Shown here one piece after another: positions 8,032-16,443 of a stretch of DNA of 64,000 nt. The stretch's first letter is position 1. Each line of letters starts with the position of its first letter. This stretch comes from Thermosporothrix hazakensis (GTDB taxonomy: Bacteria > Chloroflexota > Ktedonobacteria > Ktedonobacterales > Ktedonobacteraceae), in assembly GCF_003253565.1 (NCBI RefSeq), contig NZ_QKUF01000004.1, positions 1 through 64,000 on the forward strand, read 5' to 3'. The position numbers and the translations under genes are program-made. The notes under the pieces were generated by a model that had not been told where the DNA came from, did not search any database, and saw only the letters and a program-made list of their open reading frames with translations.

Positions 8032-8967
8032 TTACAGCGTCACCACCTCCTCGCTTGCCTGAACCTGATACTCGATCAGGCGGTACTCCTGCCGATAGTT
8101 CTTCCCAAGCTGGTTACAGCTACACGCAAGCGGGCAGTCCAGCTCACAGTAGTGGCTCTGCACGCGCACGTGATGCAGTGCTCCATCCTGCGTACAGAAG
8201 GTCACACAGTCTGATCCGTCCTCCGTATGCACCTCCTGTAGCGAAAAAGCGCCCAACTCGAAGATCCCTGTCTGCATTCGCACATAATACTCGGCTGCCT
8301 GCACCACGGCTGGATACTGCACCCGCCCACGGCACTTCGGAAGATAAAGCCTGCCATGTCGGTCCGCGTCTAGAATCGTCTCGACCTCCGGCACCGCCAC
8401 GCGACTGTAATAGACGCCCTGCGGGAAACAAATCAGATTCGCCGCGAACTGATCGCCTCCAATATGCGAACAATGCCACGTATGGGCGGGATCAAGGCGA
8501 GCCAGCTCACGATAAATAGGCATGCCAAACTTGGCACAGCACATATCATGCTTGCCGTTTGTACAAATAATATACATTGGCTCATTGGTCAGGTAGCGAT
8601 CATATGCCGGAGCACCCGCTTTCAGGCCGGCCAGATCCAGGGAGAGCAGTTCTTCATAGCGCTCAAACTCGAAGGCATACAGCGCCGTTCGCTCTTTCAA
8701 CGTGACACCAACAAAACAGCGAATCGTTTTCAGTGGCCGCGAATGCTGCCTGACAAAGACGCCAACTCCTTTCATCGTCTCATAGCTCATCACGAAGTCG
8801 GAAAGCCACTTCGCAGCGGGTTCGGGCAAATCATTATCCAGCACCGCCGACCAACCCCACGGGCCAGTATACTCGATCATCACCCAGATCTCAGCAAAGG
8901 GGGCCAGACCAACAAATGGCTCCTGTCGTTCCTCCGAAATGCGTGCGCAAAAAGAACGTTCAGCCAC
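8032..8967 (-). CDS. Sucrase/ferredoxin-like (Suc_Fer) protein
   Basis: 311 residues from a GTG with AGGAG 7 bases before it. The motifs CTNGKHDMCCAKFG and WHCSHIGGDQFAANL are those of the Suc_Fer family (thioredoxin-like [2Fe-2S] ferredoxins). The Cys and His residues in them are the likely cluster ligands; another Cys pair (CSC) lies near the C-terminus. Such proteins are thought to be electron carriers, but their targets are unknown. It is the last gene of an operon with the ECF transporter (gap 21 bases). A link to use of the imported cofactor precursor is an inference from position only. Confidence 0.8.
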   Translation of the reverse strand: MAERSFCARISEERQEPFVGLAPFAEIWVMIEYTGPWGWSAVLDNDLPEPAAKWLSDFVMSYETMKGVGVFVRQHSRPLKTIRCFVGVTLKERTALYAFEFERYEELLSLDLAGLKAGAPAYDRYLTNEPMYIICTNGKHDMCCAKFGMPIYRELARLDPAHTWHCSHIGGDQFAANLICFPQGVYYSRVAVPEVETILDADRHGRLYLPKCRGRVQYPAVVQAAEYYVRMQTGIFELGAFSLQEVHTEDGSDCVTFCTQDGALHHVRVQSHYCELDCPLACSCNQLGKNYRQEYRLIEYQVQASEEVVTL

Positions 8968-8988
8968 GTGAAAACTCCTGTATTCCTT

Positions 8989-9807
8989 CTATAGGTTCTT
9001 CAGTAGAGAAAGGGGCCCAAGCCAGCCAGCATACCAGCATATCCCGATCAACAGGAGACAGAGCAGCCAGAAGCTGGCAATAAAGAGATAGTCGCGCCCA
9101 TGAAACCGAAACTGCTTAAAATAGGAGCGCCGTGCCAGCACGCCAAATGCCCGCCCATCCATCGCGAGCGCAGTGCGTTCGGCTCGCCGAATGGCTGTCG
9201 CCAGCAGCGGAATAATGTAGCGCCGCAGCCGCTCATACTGAACACGCAGGCCACCTCGATCCTCAATTCCGCGAATCTTATGCGCCGCCTGAATCAAGCG
9301 GAACTCGCTCTGTAGCATCGGCACGAAACGAAACGCGGCCAACACGCCATAACCAAGCTTGTAGGGAAACTTCCACTGCTGCACCAGCGCACGAATAAAA
9401 TCGCTGATATCGGTGGTAAAGGTAAAAATCAGTGAGAGCAAAAACATGGCATAGACCCGCAGGACCGCCGCCGCACCAGAAACGACCGCCGCCTGATAGA
9501 CGGTGATCGGACCAAGCTGCAAAAAGACCGGCGAGTGGTTGAACAGCTCCGCACGCACCAGAAATGGATACGTCACCATGAACGAGACCATCGCCAGAAA
9601 GAGGGGCACATTGATACGGCCAAACGTGCGCAGCGAGACACGCGCCGGTCCCAGGATGATTACCACTGCCAGCACCAGGAAGACCAGCGGCACCCAGGGA
9701 TCAGTAGTCAATGCCACAAAGAGCACAATTGGCACTAACGCCAATACCTTACTCAAAGGGTTTAAGCGATGAAGTGGTGAATCCACCTCCTGATAGATCA
9801 TTTGCAT
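8989..9807 (-). CDS. ecfT: ECF transporter transmembrane subunit EcfT (YkoC-like)
   Basis: 272 residues with five to six hydrophobic segments. The cytoplasmic coupling helices carry the EcfT/CbiQ signature: AFRFVPMLQSEFRLIQAAHKIRG and RAERTALAMDGRAFG, i.e. the two A-R-(G) motifs that dock on the ATPases. It links the ATPase pair to the S component so that ATP hydrolysis topples the substrate-loaded S subunit across the membrane. It lies 19 bases after the ATPase gene and 21 bases before the Suc_Fer gene. The order S component, double ATPase, EcfT is that of the ykoEDC thiamine/HMP uptake operon. Confidence 0.9.
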   Translation of the reverse strand: MQMIYQEVDSPLHRLNPLSKVLALVPIVLFVALTTDPWVPLVFLVLAVVIILGPARVSLRTFGRINVPLFLAMVSFMVTYPFLVRAELFNHSPVFLQLGPITVYQAAVVSGAAAVLRVYAMFLLSLIFTFTTDISDFIRALVQQWKFPYKLGYGVLAAFRFVPMLQSEFRLIQAAHKIRGIEDRGGLRVQYERLRRYIIPLLATAIRRAERTALAMDGRAFGVLARRSYFKQFRFHGRDYLFIASFWLLCLLLIGICWYAGWLGPLSLLKNL

Positions 9808-9826
9808 CTTCGCTTACCTTCTCCCG

Positions 9827-11563
9827 TCATTCAACATGCTTCACAGCGAGTTCCCGCCCGAGTGCCTGCATACACTGTTGATAGACTGCCTCAGACGTCA
9901 GCAAACCGGGCCAGCCCAACCGCGCCGCCAGACTGGTCAACGGCGGCAATGTGAGGTGAGCTCGCGCCAGCAGGTCCGGCTGCGCAAACAGGGTAGCAGG
10001 CGTTCCATGAAAGATCGGCCTCCCGCTCTCCATCACCACCACGTGGCGGGCATACTGAGCAACCAGCGCCATATCATGCGTAATCACGACAATGGTGCGT
10101 CCCTCGGTATGGAGTTGCCAGAGGATCTCAAGCAGCGCCTCCGCGTTGCGCTGATCCTGTCCGAACGTTGGCTCATCGAGAATCAAGACCTGCTGTCCCA
10201 CCGCAAGCATCGTTGCGACACTCAGGCGACGCTTCTCCCCATGACTTAACGTAAACGGATTGGCCCGCGCCAGTTGCAACAGACCGAAACGCTCTAACAG
10301 GGTGTTCGTTCGCTCGGTGATCTCTGCCGCCGATAGGCCCATCACGCGTAAACCGTAGGCGATCTCATCAGCAACCGACTCGGTGATAAACTGGTGCTCG
10401 GGGTTCTGAAAGACATAGCCAACATGATGCACCAGCTCGCGTGCCGGGATACGAGTAATGTCTTTTCCTTGCAGCCAGACGCGCCCCGCAGGCGGGTGCA
10501 GAATATCAACCAGATGATGTGCAAGCGTCGTTTTGCCCGCACCATTCGAGCCAACCAGCGCCAGAAAATCGCCCTGAGGCACCCGCAACGAGACATCATG
10601 CAGAATCTCTCGGGAAGCCACCCGATAGGACAGATTCCGCACCTCGATTGCAGCCTGCTCGCTCTCCTGCGTTAGCACAGGGGAAACAGACTGCTGCTCG
10701 ACAGGTTCCGCACCGATCCGTTTGCGGTTGATCGCTTCCTCGGCCTCATCCAGCGTCAGCGGGAAGGGATCAAGTACAATCCCCTCCTGGGCAAGTCGAT
10801 GCGCCAGTGAAGCCACCTGAGGCACCCAGACCCCATGCTTCTGCAAAAGCTCCATTTGCTCTTGGAAGACCGTTCGTGGCGCCCCATCCGCCAGCACTAC
10901 GCCCCCTTTTCCCAGTACCACAACCCGATCAATCAGGTCCATCAGATCATCAAGCTTGTGCTCAATCAGGAGAATGGTATGCTTCTTCATCTCCTTACAT
11001 TGCCGCAGAAGCTCGAATACATCCCGGGTGCCTACCGGGTCCAGATTCGCGGTAGGCTCATCAAAGAGCAGGACAGAGGGCTCCATCGCCAGCAACGAGG
11101 CCAGCGTCACCCGCTGTTTCTCGCCGCCGGAAAGCTGCTCAACGCGCCGGTAGCGATGCTGTGGCAGACCAACCTGAGCCAGCGCCTCTTCTACCCGTCT
11201 GTCCATCTCTTCAGGAGAGAGACAGAGATTCTCCATACCAAAGACAATCTCATCTTCAACGGTCAGCATGACAAACTGTGCATCCGGGTCCTGAAAGACG
11301 ATCCCGACCCGCCGGGCCAGATCAACCACTGATGCCTTCTGTGTGTCCAGTCCATCAACCCGCACCCGTCCCTCAAGGATCTTGCCAACATTGTGCGGGA
11401 TCAAGCCGTTGAGCGTCAGCGCCAGCGTGCTCTTTCCGCTCCCGGAGGCCCCGAGCAGCAGCACCGTTTCACCTTCGTGCAACTGTAGATTGACCTGCTC
11501 TAAGATTGGTCGTTTGCGCCCCGGATACTTGACAGCCAGGTTCTCAACCTCGATCAACGCCAT
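9827..11563 (-). CDS. ECF transporter ATPase with two ABC domains (YkoD-like)
   Basis: 578 residues from the ATG at 11561-11563, which gives the usual MALIEVENLAVKYPG beginning; the longer frame upstream overlaps the previous gene. Two complete ABC modules are fused. Module 1 has Walker A GASGSGKST, signature LSGGEKQR and Walker B LLFDEPTANLDP. Module 2 has GSNGAGKTT, LSHGEKRR and LILDEPTFGQDQ, where the second signature has His in place of Gly. The fusion replaces the EcfA1-EcfA2 pair and powers vitamin uptake with EcfT and the S component. The EcfA-type fusion next to a YkoE-like gene points to a thiamine precursor (HMP) or thiamine as cargo. Confidence 0.9.
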   Translation of the reverse strand: MALIEVENLAVKYPGRKRPILEQVNLQLHEGETVLLLGASGSGKSTLALTLNGLIPHNVGKILEGRVRVDGLDTQKASVVDLARRVGIVFQDPDAQFVMLTVEDEIVFGMENLCLSPEEMDRRVEEALAQVGLPQHRYRRVEQLSGGEKQRVTLASLLAMEPSVLLFDEPTANLDPVGTRDVFELLRQCKEMKKHTILLIEHKLDDLMDLIDRVVVLGKGGVVLADGAPRTVFQEQMELLQKHGVWVPQVASLAHRLAQEGIVLDPFPLTLDEAEEAINRKRIGAEPVEQQSVSPVLTQESEQAAIEVRNLSYRVASREILHDVSLRVPQGDFLALVGSNGAGKTTLAHHLVDILHPPAGRVWLQGKDITRIPARELVHHVGYVFQNPEHQFITESVADEIAYGLRVMGLSAAEITERTNTLLERFGLLQLARANPFTLSHGEKRRLSVATMLAVGQQVLILDEPTFGQDQRNAEALLEILWQLHTEGRTIVVITHDMALVAQYARHVVVMESGRPIFHGTPATLFAQPDLLARAHLTLPPLTSLAARLGWPGLLTSEAVYQQCMQALGRELAVKHVE

Positions 11564-11585
11564 AGCATCTTCACTCACTTCCGCG

Positions 11586-12191
11586 CTAAATCTCTTCGAG
11601 ATCCTTGCGAATGGTCCCGGCAAGCACGCCCGTACGAGCAGCAGCATCGCCAAGATATTTCGCCACAATACCACTGATCGTACTACTGACGATGGTCACG
11701 ACAATCACGCCGATCAAGATCGGCAATGCCAGATCAAACGATGTGGGGTAGAAGATAAGATAAATAATCAACATGGCAACGCCGCCCGCCGCACCGGTCA
11801 GTGCCATAGAAGGCAAGCCAAAATGACGATAGCGTGTCCCGACAGCTACCCCGATCTCTCCGGCAAACGCGTAAAGCAGGCCCGTAATCATGATCGAGGG
11901 ACCATACGGAGAAATAGGAAGCATCACCAGACAGTACAGCAAGGCAATAAGAAATGCTGCCCCGGCCCGACGCAGCGCGTATGCGATAAAGAAACAGGGA
12001 AGAATCATAATTCCGATCCAGGCCCAGGCGACAATCACCCCCAGAACAATGGAAAGCAGATACGCATACATCAGTGCACCAAGCACAATACCAAAAACAA
12101 CGCCGACAGCGGCAAGAACCAAAATATCGCGAGTGCTCCAGGCCAGCCACCCGAACCCTTTCCTGGATTGCTCAACAGGCTGTTCGCTCAT
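11586..12191 (-). CDS. ECF transporter substrate-binding (S) component, YkoE-like
   Basis: 201 residues, six hydrophobic segments (for example DILVLAAVGVVFGIVLGALM and LPILIGVIVVTIVSSTISG), first gene of a four-gene leftward operon. The sequence style (WSTRDILVLAAVGVVFGI near the start, PYGPSIMITGLLYAFAGEI in the middle) and the gene order agree with YkoE, the S component that binds hydroxymethylpyrimidine or thiamine in the membrane. The cargo is inferred from family and order, not from binding residues. No TPP riboswitch is seen upstream. Instead a promoter with two palindromic operators is present. Confidence 0.8.
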   Translation of the reverse strand: MSEQPVEQSRKGFGWLAWSTRDILVLAAVGVVFGIVLGALMYAYLLSIVLGVIVAWAWIGIMILPCFFIAYALRRAGAAFLIALLYCLVMLPISPYGPSIMITGLLYAFAGEIGVAVGTRYRHFGLPSMALTGAAGGVAMLIIYLIFYPTSFDLALPILIGVIVVTIVSSTISGIVAKYLGDAAARTGVLAGTIRKDLEEI

Positions 12192-12256
12192 TCTTTCTTC
12201 ATTCTCCTCTGTTTAACGACTCTTATTAAGAGCAAGAAGTCGTAATTCCCATCTCA

Positions 12257-12278
12257 GATATCAGCCATTTCTGATATC
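12257..12278. promoter_or_regulatory. Operator 1 of the ECF operon
   Basis: GATATCAG-N6-CTGATATC is a perfect 8+8 dyad 66 bases before the S-component gene. It is a relaxed copy of the site at 12294-12315; the centres are 37 bases apart. Confidence 0.65.
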
Positions 12279-12293
12279 CGACCTTTTTAATAA

Positions 12294-12324
12294 GATATTA
12301 GGGCATGCTAATATCCTTTGTCAA
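12294..12324 (-). promoter_or_regulatory. Promoter and operator 2 of the ECF operon
   Basis: Leftward promoter: TTGACA (complement of 12319-12324), an 18-base spacer and TAATAT (complement of 12295-12300). The dyad GATATTAG-N6-CTAATATC (12294-12315) covers the -10 and most of the spacer, so binding would block RNA polymerase. The shared motif is GATAT(C/T)AG-N6-CT(G/A)ATATC. Confidence 0.7.
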
Positions 12325-12550
12325 GAGCTCAGCCAGGAAAAAGAAAAAATCTGAAAGATATGGCGCTCTCACTCCCTCGCCCCTTGATCCTTTCAAAGCG
12401 CTTCTCATCTTGCTCCGCGGCAAAGACGGGCATCAAAAAAAGCAAGCATGCCGTCATTTCCAGAAATAGTTGCTTCAGGCGGCCTGAACATCATTTATGG
12501 TAGAATACATAAATATATGCCATTTTTCTTCAGGGAGAGAGGAGAGAGGA

Positions 12551-12871
12551 ATGTCCATTCAGCTCGGGGTCGTCCTTCCGCTGCTCTGGAAGCCAGATTT
12601 ACCTGTAGAGGCCTGTGAACATATTGTCCGCGTCGCGCAAGAAGCCGACCGCTCAGGCTTTGCCTCGCTCTGGCTTGAAGATCATCTTATTTCCCCTGTT
12701 CAGCCAGAGCAGGCGCTTTTCGAGTACTCGTCTATAACCTTCTCAGGTGAACCGTTCCATTTCCTGAAAATCCAGGAGGCACAATTCTCTGAACTGCCTG
12801 ATCTTCTCCGCTTTGCCTGTGTGTATCCTGCGTTATCCCGACTATATATTGTTCTATTTCAAGATACGTGA
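12551..12871 (+). pseudogene. Luciferase-like monooxygenase remnant
   Basis: The start MSIQLGVVLPLL...EADRSGFASLWLEDHLI (ATG 12551, with GAGAGG before it) is the first strand-helix unit of a bacterial luciferase-like (LLM) flavin monooxygenase. The sequence then jumps to TFSGEPFHFLKIQEAQF, which resembles the later T.xGxxFxF segment of the same family, and then ends in unrelated residues. Most of the barrel is missing, so this is an internal-deletion remnant of a gene normally about 300 codons long. Confidence 0.65.
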
Positions 12872-13370
12872 CAAGAAAGTGGGATCCCTCATCTCTACTG
12901 AGGGTCGAAACAAATCAAATAAACAAACGGGCTTTCTCTGATCTCAACACTTCGAGCTATACGAGATATGCACATCTATAGATCACCTTTTTGTCCTGTT
13001 TAAGCATCTTTCTCTTTCAAAACGGCTTTTGTAGAGGTAATATTGAAATAGCTCAAGCCTCTAACCGCATAAGAGTTGGCTTACGCTTGTTCTACTGTTC
13101 ATTTCTGATTGTACCCTGTGCTATCCTTCTGAACACACCTGCATCCGACCGCCAAATACACAGGATACTGAAAGGATTGAGGAACAGCCAGAATACTGTG
13201 ACATCGGAGTACAGCGTTCTATTCACACAAGAGAGGGCTTTTCAAGCATGGATGTGTCTTTTTTGCCTGTTACTCACTGTGGCTTGCCGTTTGCAGGCTT
13301 GTCTCAAGCCTTGCAGCCAGACAGTTGATAAAGTACGACAATAAAGACACATGTAGGAGAGGGATTAAAC
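12872..13370. other. Intergenic stretch without a recognised gene
   Basis: About 500 bases. A 117-codon rightward frame at 12991-13344 is rich in Cys, Leu and Phe, has no ribosome site and matches nothing I know, so it is not called. It may be decayed sequence belonging to the monooxygenase remnant. Confidence 0.4.
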
Positions 13371-15587
13371 ATGCTCTCTGTTCCGGCGTCCATTCGTATC
13401 TTCTTTCTTAACCCTAATTGCAGCCCCCAAACTTGCTGTCCGGGCGCTCGGGACACACTTAGAAAGGTGTATTCTACATTGATAGAACTAAATGAACAAA
13501 TCATATCAAGGCAGCAGCGAGAGGAGAAGGCTGCTGCTTCGTTTTCGGTAAGCAGGCCCTGGTATCTCTGCTGGGAAATCTACGCCCTGCTTTTGGTAAC
13601 AGTTGGACTGAGGTTCATCCGGCTGGATACCACCCAGTTTGATACTGATCAGGCAAAACTGTTCGGCCTGGCCTATGAAGCTATCCATAACGGACAGCTT
13701 CCGGCAACCGGCATTCTCTCTTCCATTCGGATACTTAATCCACCAGCCATTCTCTATATGATGATGATCCCGGCGGCGTTTGGTGCAAATCCATTCGGAG
13801 CTGCTCTATTTATCGCGCTATTCAATGTCGCGGCAGTTTTGCTCTGTTATTTCTTTGTGCGGTGCTACTATGGCCGGTTTCCTGCAACCATTGCGGCGCT
13901 GCTCTTTGCCACTGCGGCACGAGCGGTCTATTACTCTCGCTTCTCCTGGCAACAGAACCTGTTACCCTTCTTTCTGATGCTCTTTCTGATCGTGCTCTTT
14001 CAGGGAGTTGTTCGCAGGCGCAGCGGCTGGTTTGCGCCCGCATTAATTCTGATCGCCTGGATGGCTCAGCTCCATAGTACCGGTGCAATGCTCCTTGCAA
14101 TGCTGGCCCTGGCTGTTGTGCTGGCATGGAAAACATTACGCTGGTGGGATATTCTACTCGGTATCGTTGTCTCTCTCTTGCTCTACGCCCCCTTTTTCTA
14201 CTGGGAATATAGCTCGCATCTCTATGATCTGCATGCCTATCTCGATTTTCAGAAGAAGTATACCTGGGAAGATACATCGCAGTTTACTTACTACTACTAC
14301 ACACTTGGACTCAGCCCTTATGCCTCATTCATGAACGATATCCCACCGGTCGGCTCGCGCCTTCTCCCCCACTGGCACTGGCTCACCAAGATCAAGTATC
14401 TCCTGCTGCTCTGTGAGATTGGTGGTATGGTGGTTGCTCTCGGGAAAGCGCTCTTGATCCGTGTTCCAGTTGAAAAGGGTTTGGCTCCGCTTCAACAGGT
14501 CTGGCGCTGGTGTGTCAGCTACTATACCACGCTATGTAAAGATCCCTATCGCTGCGGTCTCCTGTTATTACTAGCATGGCAGCTTGTGCCCTTATTTGCC
14601 CTGCGACGGCAGAGTCTCCCCATTTATCCACATTATTTTATTGTCTTCTTTCCCGGTCAATATCTCTTCATCGCGCTCCTTTTCACCTGGGTCGTTGAGT
14701 GGCTTAAACGCTGGCAGGGATGGGAGACGTTCGGTCGAGGAGCCATTGTCGCAATCAGTATTCTGCTGGTTGTCATGCAAGGTGCAGGCTCTTCCCTTAT
14801 GATCCTGGATTTCGTCAGAGGAAGGATCTATGCCGATGTTGATGTAACGCTTCAGCAGGTGATTCGTCAAGCAGAACAGCTCGCGCTCAAGCAACACATC
14901 AAGCGAATCTATGTGCTGTTCAACGTCAAAACGGAAGACACGATGCGCGTCCTGACCTATCAGTCACATATTCCCGTCACGCTGGTGAGCACGTCGTGTT
15001 TGATGCTGCCCGGTTCTCCTGATGAAAGGGCCGTCCTGGTTGTCCCTCCTCTGCATCGGAACACTGAAGCTCTTGCAACTCAGTTCGGACATGGACAGCA
15101 TCAAGGAGATGTCGCCCGGCTGCGTGGTGAGCCATTTCACCTGTATACGGTTCAGGGCAATGCCTCCACTACGAGCACACAGGCAGGCTTCCAGCAGCAT
15201 CTACAGGCGGAAGAATCAGTCATGCAGAAACTCAAAACCAATGCAACCGTCTTTGTCTCGCGCTGGCGCTTTACCCGGAATGCACCGACCCAATGGCGCA
15301 CAACCTATATTTATAGCTTTGTTGCGAAAGGTCCAGGCGGGAAGCAGCAAGGAGTCCAGTGCACAGTGAGCAATGCAGCTCCTGGAGACGAGTTACTGGC
15401 ACCGATGCAGTTTAAACAATGGCATACCAGCCAGATCGAGGTGCAAGCTAAATATACAGTCAGGGCGCCACGTACGATTGCACTTGGATCACTCACCCTG
15501 CTTACGGATACCTTCGTTGAATCGCCGAAAAGCCGCCTGCTTACAGACAAGGGTAAAGACTGGCTCACCCTTTCTCTTCAGAAATAA
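13371..15587 (+). CDS. GT39/ArnT-like membrane glycosyltransferase
   Basis: 738 residues. After about 60 N-terminal residues there are 10-12 transmembrane segments, then a soluble C-terminal part of some 270 residues. The first loop has the acidic motif of GT-C transferases (RFIRLDTTQFDTDQAKLF), and IRILNPPAILYMM resembles the PP-motif loop of the ArnT/PMT_2 group. Such enzymes use polyprenyl-phosphate sugars to glycosylate proteins or lipids on the outer face of the membrane. The ATG at 13371 has AGGAGAGGG 8 bases upstream. It is a single gene, followed by a strong terminator. The acceptor is unknown. Confidence 0.75.
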   Translation: MLSVPASIRIFFLNPNCSPQTCCPGARDTLRKVYSTLIELNEQIISRQQREEKAAASFSVSRPWYLCWEIYALLLVTVGLRFIRLDTTQFDTDQAKLFGLAYEAIHNGQLPATGILSSIRILNPPAILYMMMIPAAFGANPFGAALFIALFNVAAVLLCYFFVRCYYGRFPATIAALLFATAARAVYYSRFSWQQNLLPFFLMLFLIVLFQGVVRRRSGWFAPALILIAWMAQLHSTGAMLLAMLALAVVLAWKTLRWWDILLGIVVSLLLYAPFFYWEYSSHLYDLHAYLDFQKKYTWEDTSQFTYYYYTLGLSPYASFMNDIPPVGSRLLPHWHWLTKIKYLLLLCEIGGMVVALGKALLIRVPVEKGLAPLQQVWRWCVSYYTTLCKDPYRCGLLLLLAWQLVPLFALRRQSLPIYPHYFIVFFPGQYLFIALLFTWVVEWLKRWQGWETFGRGAIVAISILLVVMQGAGSSLMILDFVRGRIYADVDVTLQQVIRQAEQLALKQHIKRIYVLFNVKTEDTMRVLTYQSHIPVTLVSTSCLMLPGSPDERAVLVVPPLHRNTEALATQFGHGQHQGDVARLRGEPFHLYTVQGNASTTSTQAGFQQHLQAEESVMQKLKTNATVFVSRWRFTRNAPTQWRTTYIYSFVAKGPGGKQQGVQCTVSNAAPGDELLAPMQFKQWHTSQIEVQAKYTVRAPRTIALGSLTLLTDTFVESPKSRLLTDKGKDWLTLSLQK

Positions 15588-15596
15588 CGCTTGATT

Positions 15597-15636
15597 GAGG
15601 AGGCTCTGGTAGCCTCCTCTTCTTCTTCCTTCTTTT
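15597..15636 (+). terminator. Terminator of the glycosyltransferase gene
   Basis: Perfect stem GAGGAGGCT/AGCCTCCTC with a 5-base loop (15597-15619), followed by a T-rich tail TTCTTCTTCCTTCTTTT. Confidence 0.85.
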
Positions 15637-15676
15637 GAGAAACTGCAACTATCCCTGTTAAAAAGATAAAAACGTA

Positions 15677-15705
15677 TTGTCACTATTTTTCATTTATGCT
15701 ATATT
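15677..15705 (+). promoter_or_regulatory. Promoter of the small secreted protein gene
   Basis: TTGTCA (15677-15682), a 17-base spacer and TATATT (15700-15705), in AT-rich sequence about 85 bases before the start codon. Confidence 0.55.
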
Positions 15706-15789
15706 TTGAGAATATTTCAATGTGCAGCCTCAATTGCTCAAAAATAGCTGATAGCTTATTCTTATTAGATTTTTAGAGAGGAGGAATCC

Positions 15790-16287
15790 ATGCGTTTCTC
15801 TACGATTACCTCTGCATTCGCTTTCTTTCTTCTTTCCGGCCTTTGTTGCCTCCTTTTGCTCTCAGGAGATGCTTCAGCCACAAGCCCATCATCACAGGCA
15901 ACACCCCGGCACCCACTGAGCGCTGTCGGCCTCCCGGCTATTCCCCCCCGCTTGCAAAGCGACGGCAAGACCCGGCCTTCTTTCACCGAACAGGATGTCA
16001 AAGACTATATCGCCAGAAACGGCTTTATTGGCGGTACGACCGCTCCGGGCACGGCCATCACAATCAAAACGCTTCAATTTATGACTGCGCAGGAAGCCAG
16101 CAAGCGTCTAGGAGGTGAAGATATCGGTCGAAACATGGATAGTCTGGTTTGTATGGTAGAGATACAGGGCTCATTTACGCTCACGCATATGCATATGGTT
16201 ATACCCCAAAAAGATGCTCTCACACAAAAGAATGGCTTTCTGATTTTCGATGCCTACACCGGGAATATCCTGCTCTGGGGCGTATAA
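15790..16287 (+). CDS. Secreted protein of unknown function
   Basis: 165 residues from an ATG preceded by GAGAGGAGGAA at 4 bases. Residues 1-31 are a signal peptide (FFLLSGLCCLLLLSG core, DASATS cleavage region), so the protein is exported. The mature part has a Pro/Ser-rich linker, then FTEQDVKDYIARNGFIGG and a compact C-terminal domain ending FDAYTGNILLWGV. The last motif resembles the end of PepSY-like or DUF-type exported domains, but I do not recognise a family with confidence. No partner genes are apparent: the next gene is on the other strand. Confidence 0.6.
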   Translation: MRFSTITSAFAFFLLSGLCCLLLLSGDASATSPSSQATPRHPLSAVGLPAIPPRLQSDGKTRPSFTEQDVKDYIARNGFIGGTTAPGTAITIKTLQFMTAQEASKRLGGEDIGRNMDSLVCMVEIQGSFTLTHMHMVIPQKDALTQKNGFLIFDAYTGNILLWGV

Positions 16288-16443
16288 ATGAGCCTGCTCG
16301 TTATTGCTGAGACGGAGAAGAGGGTCACCATCACAATTGTGCTCCACTCTTGAAAGCCCCCTTCAATCAAAAAAAGGTGGGGAGTGTTGTTCTCTTGAGA
16401 GGGGGGAAGCATGCATTCACTTCCCCCGGTGTCTGGATAGAGC

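Noticed and set aside
12192-12330. TPP riboswitch before the YkoE-like gene
   Set aside because: A CTGAGA string occurs, but the other conserved pieces of the THI-box are missing; the sequence is explained by two palindromic operators.
12991-13344. 117-codon rightward frame
   Set aside because: No ribosome site, odd Cys/Leu/Phe-rich composition, no recognisable domain.
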